Source: Tupaia tana (lineage: Eukaryota > Chordata > Mammalia > Scandentia > Tupaiidae). Taken from it: a DNA stretch of 64,000 nt. Position numbers and translations under genes: made by a program. Below are positions 61,101 through 64,000 of the stretch, one piece after another. A model generated the notes under the pieces. It did no database searches. It was not told the DNA's origin and worked only from the letters and a program-made list of their open reading frames with translations. Location of the stretch: assembly GCA_026018925.1 (NCBI GenBank), contig JAKSZU010000009.1:33092583-33156582 (forward strand), given 5' to 3'. Numbering within the stretch: the stretch's first letter is position 1; every line of letters starts with the position of its first letter.

Positions 61101-63957
61101 ACACACACACAGGTCTTAGCTAATAAGTCCTTTTGGTGGTGGTGGTAGTGTTACTTGTTGAAAACCCCTCAAGACTGACTTGGGTCTTTTGAAAAGCTAG
61201 CTATTTTAAATTCCTACTTAAAAAGGAAGCCCAGGTGACTTCCTATGCTCTGCCATGTACCCAGAAACTTCAATGACATACAGCCAGAGGACAACCATGC
61301 CTATGTAGCTCTTTCTCATCTTCTTATATACCTCTCCTAACCGGCAGCCTTGTGGGAGGACTAGGGATAAATATCCTGCATTTTGTGCTTTTCCCTCTCA
61401 CTCGACTCCCACATTATCTTCTTGCATCTGGCTCAGGAATCTGTACACAGCAGATTCTGATTAATGCATAGTACGTAGGAAGAGTAAAACTTACAGAAAG
61501 ATCCCAACCTTGCTGCTTCCCTTCTGAGGGCACAGCATGGGAGTCCTTCCTCCAGTGAACTTCCAGAGAAGTACTAGTAACCTAGTACTTCAGGGAAAGT
61601 CTCACAGAGATGGTGGCAAGGTCTCCTTTTACCTCCTGCAAACTCAGCAGTGTATGTGACCAGGGTCCCCTGAGTTTCTACTGGCTTAATTCTAGGTGGT
61701 AAGGGGCTGGGGTCAGGGTGGGCCCGTTTGAATTCCTTCTAGCGATCTCTGTCTGCTATGCCACAAGTGACTTGCTAATACTGCTGATCAGCAAGGCAGA
61801 AGGTAGAGCCAGCCATGCTAGAGACATTCATTAATATTCTTAATAGTGAACATCTTGGCTCCTAATAAAGATGCTCATTAGCGAAATAACACTTTTCCGT
61901 GAAACCTGTGCATGGTCTCCTTACTTTACACTGGTGCCTCCTTAGTGTCTGGTTTGGACTCACCATTTGCAGTGGCTGTCTGTGTGCCAAAATACTTCAT
62001 GCTTAAGTCTTGAGGTGCTTTGCCTTTTGCTTGGTGACTTGTACGATGCCTTCACCCTGGGATGAACCTTGTATGATGCCTTCACTCTGAGACTCGAAAT
62101 TCTTTTATTTTGCCTAAGAATCTCTCTGTCCACCCATCATTTGGGGATATTACAGAGAGATTTGTAGCAATGGTTTAAAAAAGAATGGCACTTAAAAACA
62201 TATACATGTGAATATGTGTGCGTGTATGTATGTGTGTATATGTATGTGTATGTATGTATATGTGTGTATGTATGTGTGTATATATATCATATATATCTCA
62301 CTGAGTATAGAGTTCCTACTTTGTAGAGATGGAATGTTACCATTCTGTTGCATAAGGCATTTGGATTTTTACATCAAATGCCAAATAATTCTTGCCATTC
62401 ATCTCTAATGGTGGTATAATTGTACCATCCTAAGTATGTTATATTCTCAGACTCAAGGCAAAATTACTCTTGCAATGGATCCCTCCTTTGGTGACCACAA
62501 GGTATTTATCATTCCAAGTACTATGTAAAAACAGTCCGATTATAATGATCTGCATAACTTTTTAAATTTGTGAGATATTGGGGCCACAAGGTAGCATGGC
62601 AGTTAAGGTACTGGATCCTACATGGCCAACTGCATGGTTTGAGTCCAGGACCCATTGCCTTGAAAATCACACCAGGCACGTGTGCATGTGTGCCCAAAAT
62701 CCTGAGAAGAGAATGGCGGAGAAGGGATTACAATGTGGCCAGCCTTCCTAGGGGGTATTTTCTTACTTTCCCTCTTTATCGCTCTGTCTCCAGCAAGCAC
62801 ATATGTCCTATGGCAAAAATCTAAACAATAAAAAAATTTGTGGGATATTTTCCCATTGAGTTGTATCAACATGCTGGTTTGCTACAAAAGTATACTTGGA
62901 AGTGGATATTCATTTGTTTAAAGGTTGACCAATTTAAAGCCAAAGGAGTCTTGATCCTATTGCCACAAAGTGATTAAACCACTTCATTTGAGTGGATAAC
63001 ACTTTCACTTTAATAGCATCCTTTTAGCAAATTACTGTTCTTGTGCACTAGTTCACCCAAAAGTTTGAGCATCTGCAGAGATTAGGGGGCCTTTTGTAGT
63101 CTAAGTCTTAAGCATTTAGTATGTTTTCTTTGATAGAATCACAAGACAATGTCCTACCCTTCAAAATAAAAATAAACACATTCTTTTTAAAGCTGCTCAA
63201 GAAGCCAGAAAAAGGAGATGACAAAGAACTGGACAAAAGAGAGAAAGCCAAGAAATTGGACAAAGAGAATCTGAATGATGAAAGAGCCAGTGGGCAAACT
63301 TGTACATTGCCCAAGCGTTCTGATGTCGAACTTAAAGATGAAAAGCTAAAGAGGTCAGTGGTGGAGGGAAGGCTCTTCGGTATGTTTGATTGCCGGATGA
63401 CAGACAGTTTTGCTGCTGTATCCTGGACTTGCACCTGAATTAAGAGAAACATTTTTAGGTGGGGCAGGGGGATGAGGACAAGAGTTTCAAATATTCTATT
63501 GATAGCATCTTCATCCAGGTGAATGGTTTTTGGTTTCTGTTGTCTTTTAAAACACTAGTTTACTCTGCAACCTCATTGCAGTAGCCAAGCCCAAGCCCCA
63601 GTGCTTTTGCATTTGTGATTACGAGCTCTTTGAGGGTTGTCTCAGATTTGTTTGTCATGCAGACCTGAAGATGAAAGCAGCAGAGACTACAGGGAGAGGG
63701 ATCGGGATTACGAACGAGATCAGGAGCGCATACTTCGTGAGAGAGAGAGACTGAAGCGGCAGGAAGAAGAGCGGCGTAGGCAAAAGGAGCGCTATGAGAA
63801 AGAGAAGGCTTTTAAAAGAAAAGAAGAAGAAATTAAAAAGGAGAAAGAAACACTTCGTGATAAAGGAAAGAAGAATGAAAGTACAGAATCAGTAGTCAGC
63901 TCAGAAAAAACCGAAAAGAAAGAGGAAGTGGTTAAGAGAGATCGCATAAGAAACAAG
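48752..63957 (+). CDS. UPF3B: UPF3B, ten exons, last exon outside; exon 1 frameshift as written
   Basis: Nonsense-mediated decay factor that links the exon junction complex to UPF2. Exons: 48752-48908, 50064-50170, 50359-50465, 57019-57117, 58563-58673, 59927-59970, 60437-60619, 61012-61050, 63193-63353, 63663-63957. All borders are AG/GT and phases agree from exon 2 on. Exon 1 gives MKEEKDHRPKEKRVTLLTP, then CCCCCCGGGGG at 48806-48816 has one G too many: the frame runs into TAA at 48866-48868. Dropping one G restores a 52-codon exon matching the human one codon for codon. Exons 2-4 hold the RRM-like domain that binds UPF2 (VVIRRLPPTLTKEQLQEHL, YARAYINFKNQEDI). Exon 7 is a highly charged Arg/Glu/Lys helix region. 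The 39-base exon 8 (VHRFLLQAVNQKN) is the alternatively used exon. Exon 10 ends RDRIRNK, so the exon-junction-binding motif is split by the window edge. Confidence 0.95.
48806..48816 (+). other. UPF3B: C6G5 run with apparent extra G in UPF3B exon 1
   Basis: CCCCCC followed by GGGGG at 48812-48816. With four Gs the exon reads TPPGASGSSGGASADISK and matches the human exon in length (52 codons). With five it shifts frame and ends after 38 codons. A homopolymer sequencing or assembly error is the simplest reading. Confidence 0.85.
49573..49823 (-). mobile_element. Older long-form SINE in UPF3B intron 1
   Basis: Reversed copy from TTTTGCTAGTGTGTGCTTGC to CACCTGCTGGCCC. Confidence 0.82.
50529..50710 (+). 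mobile_element. Short-form SINE with (AAT)n tail
   Basis: Head CAGGCTAGCAGGTAGCATG, TGGTTAAATTAAAAT end, then about nine AAT units. It lies 60 bases after UPF3B exon 3. Confidence 0.87.
50830..51060 (-). mobile_element. Long-form SINE, 5' truncated
   Basis: Reversed copy from TTTTGTTTGCTATAGGGCG to GGCCATGTGGGA. The A-box part of the head is missing or decayed. Confidence 0.78.
51365..51545 (+). mobile_element. Short-form SINE with target duplication
   Basis: AAAGTTAGTAAAAACT at 51349-51364 and 51546-51561. Confidence 0.93.
51655..51888 (-). mobile_element. Older long-form SINE
   Basis: Reversed copy from TTTGATTTACCGTGTGTGC to CACCTGCTACCCC. Confidence 0.78.
52003..52252 (+). mobile_element. 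Long-form SINE
   Basis: Head GGGCCAGCAAGTGGCATGG. GTGATG occurs before it and again after the AAAC-type tail. Confidence 0.82.
52605..52861 (-). mobile_element. Older long-form SINE
   Basis: ATCACAG before and after. Runs from GGTTTTGGCCATAGGGTGC to GCCACCTGCT. Confidence 0.8.
53254..53462 (-). mobile_element. Distinct low-copy SINE-like element
   Basis: The minus strand reads CCACAGTGGCACAAGCAGTT, GGGTGCTGCTGAGTGAGGC, GGCCTGGGTTCAGTTCCTAA, later GTGGGCTCACTGGAGCACAC, and an A/T-rich end. GGTTCAGTTCC is B-box-like. Apart from that, the body differs from the abundant SINE. It interrupts the L1. Confidence 0.55.
54183..54435 (-). mobile_element. Long-form SINE in L1
   Basis: Reversed copy from GGATTTTGCTAAAGGGCGTG to GCACCTGCTGGCCC. 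Confidence 0.87.
54708..54959 (-). mobile_element. Long-form SINE in L1
   Basis: AAGTCCTTT before and GAAGTCCTTT after. CpGs are mostly kept. Confidence 0.9.
54976..55217 (-). mobile_element. Short-form SINE carrying (CA)n-(GA)n
   Basis: Reversed copy whose CT-rich part expanded into about 12 CA and 22 GA units. Confidence 0.85.
55050..55117 (+). repeat. (CA)n-(GA)n microsatellite
   Basis: Pure CA then GA dinucleotides over about 68 bases within the short-form SINE. Confidence 0.92.
55229..55480 (-). mobile_element. Long-form SINE in L1
   Basis: Reversed copy with 18-base T-run and head CCACCTGCTGGCCC. Confidence 0.88.
55636..55810 (-). mobile_element. Short-form SINE in L1 with target duplication
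   Basis: TTGATAGTGTCCTTT at 55621-55635 and 55811-55825. Confidence 0.93.
55850..56182 (-). mobile_element. Short-form SINE split by another short-form SINE
   Basis: AGAAGTTTCTAAATTTT before (55833) and AGAAGTTTCTAATTTT after (56183). An inner copy occupies about 55876-56040. Confidence 0.88.
55876..56040 (-). mobile_element. Short-form SINE nested in a short-form SINE
   Basis: TATTTACTT lies on both sides. Head ends CCACCTGCTGGCCCC. Confidence 0.82.
56391..56620 (-). mobile_element. Older long-form SINE
   Basis: Reversed copy from TTTGTTGTAGGGTACATGC to CCACCAGCTGACCC. Confidence 0.8.
56647..56716. mobile_element. Mariner-like 70-bp palindromic MITE
   Basis: TTGGGTTGTCAGAAATGTCA on the left pairs with CATGACTTTTCCAACAACCT on the right. 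TA flanks at 56645-56646 and 56717-56718. It shares the GTCATGA core with the copy at 22678. Confidence 0.75.
57118..57834. other. UPF3B: UPF3B intron 4, unique part
   Basis: About 700 bases after exon 4 without a repeat or exon that I recognise. Confidence 0.4.
57838..57991 (-). mobile_element. Short-form SINE, 5' truncated
   Basis: Reversed copy with (GAGG)n in the middle, breaking off at GTTCAGTGCC before the A-box part. Confidence 0.82.
57992..58562. other. UPF3B: UPF3B intron 4, remainder
   Basis: About 570 bases up to exon 5 with no recognised feature. Confidence 0.4.
58715..58870 (+). mobile_element. MIR element
   Basis: GAGACTGTTTCCTCTACATA, AAATGCAGATGATTATCCTG and CCTTACAGGACTATAAGAGT follow the MIR core. 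Confidence 0.65.
59076..59315 (+). mobile_element. Long-form SINE
   Basis: TAGGTTGT before and after. Head GGGGCTAGCAGGTGGCG. Confidence 0.9.
59345..59480 (+). mobile_element. L1 fragment
   Basis: TTTGACCCAGAATTCCAGCT and CCTAGGAATTTATTGTAAGG are L1 ORF2 end wording. Confidence 0.55.
59481..59926. other. UPF3B: UPF3B intron 5, remainder
   Basis: AT-rich sequence with nothing I can name before exon 6. Confidence 0.35.
61051..62579. other. UPF3B: UPF3B intron 8, mostly unique
   Basis: About 1.5 kb after the alternative exon 8. It holds a (CA)10 tract at about 61093-61112 and a TGTA-type microsatellite near 62205-62290, but no SINE until 62580. Two direct GATGCCTTCAC copies occur near 62050-62080. 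Part could be a decayed LTR, but I cannot show it. Confidence 0.4.
62205..62290 (+). repeat. (TGTA)n/(TGTG)n microsatellite
   Basis: Irregular TGTATG units ending in TATATATC over about 85 bases. Confidence 0.88.
62580..62833 (+). mobile_element. Long-form SINE with target duplication
   Basis: AAATTTGTGAGATATT before (ends 62579) and AAATTTGTGGGATATT after (62834-62849). Confidence 0.92.
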
Positions 63958-64000
63958 GTGCTGCTTCTCGTTAAACTTGTCTATTTTCATGAGGATTTTC

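Overview
The window is nuclear DNA from a placental mammal. It has split genes with GT-AG introns, CpG-rich promoters, ancient mammalian repeats (L1, L2, MIR, MER5-like, Tigger, hAT) and a very high load of one tRNA-derived SINE family. The five genes and their order, NKAP, AKAP14, NDUFA1, RNF113A, UPF3B, match the conserved block on the human X (Xq24), read here in the opposite direction. The SINEs are not Alu, B1/B2, carnivore, bovine, horse or lagomorph elements as I know them. Their tRNA-like head, CT-rich body and A-rich tail suggest a colugo (Dermoptera) CYN-type family. That assignment is from memory and uncertain.

Layout. NKAP (+) enters from the left with its last five coding exons (1112-10240). 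AKAP14 (-) is tail-to-tail with it; five coding exons between 13135 and 29591 splice in frame to a 189-residue protein, and a possible 5' exon and promoter lie near 34336-34470. NDUFA1 (-) has three exons (39259-43402) giving the usual 70 residues. It is head-to-head with intronless RNF113A (+, 43700-44734, 344 residues) across a GC-rich bidirectional promoter. A 100-N assembly gap follows (44924-45023). UPF3B (+) starts at 48752 behind a promoter with ZNF143-, YY1- and TCTCGCGAGA-type motifs. Ten of its exons lie in the window and the last one is beyond the right edge. UPF3B exon 1 carries one extra G relative to the family frame, so as written it stops after 38 codons; every other exon is intact.

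Most introns and spacers are SINE. I mark about 95 copies, roughly a third of the window, in a long form (~250 bp) and a short form (~180 bp). Many have clear target-site duplications, several are nested, and one site was hit three times in a row. A young long-form group carries a changed pol III B box. Older layers include an L1 at 6.8-9.3 kb, an L1 tail at 53-56 kb broken by about seven SINEs, antisense L2 at 15-16.8 kb, a Tigger1-like transposon at 30.5-33 kb and small mariner-like palindromes.

Functionally the block groups two spliceosome-associated proteins (NKAP, RNF113A), a nonsense-mediated decay factor (UPF3B), a complex I subunit (NDUFA1) and a ciliary PKA anchor (AKAP14). They are neighbours by conserved synteny, not as an operon. 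The window shows no CRISPR, rRNA or tRNA gene and no new protein system.
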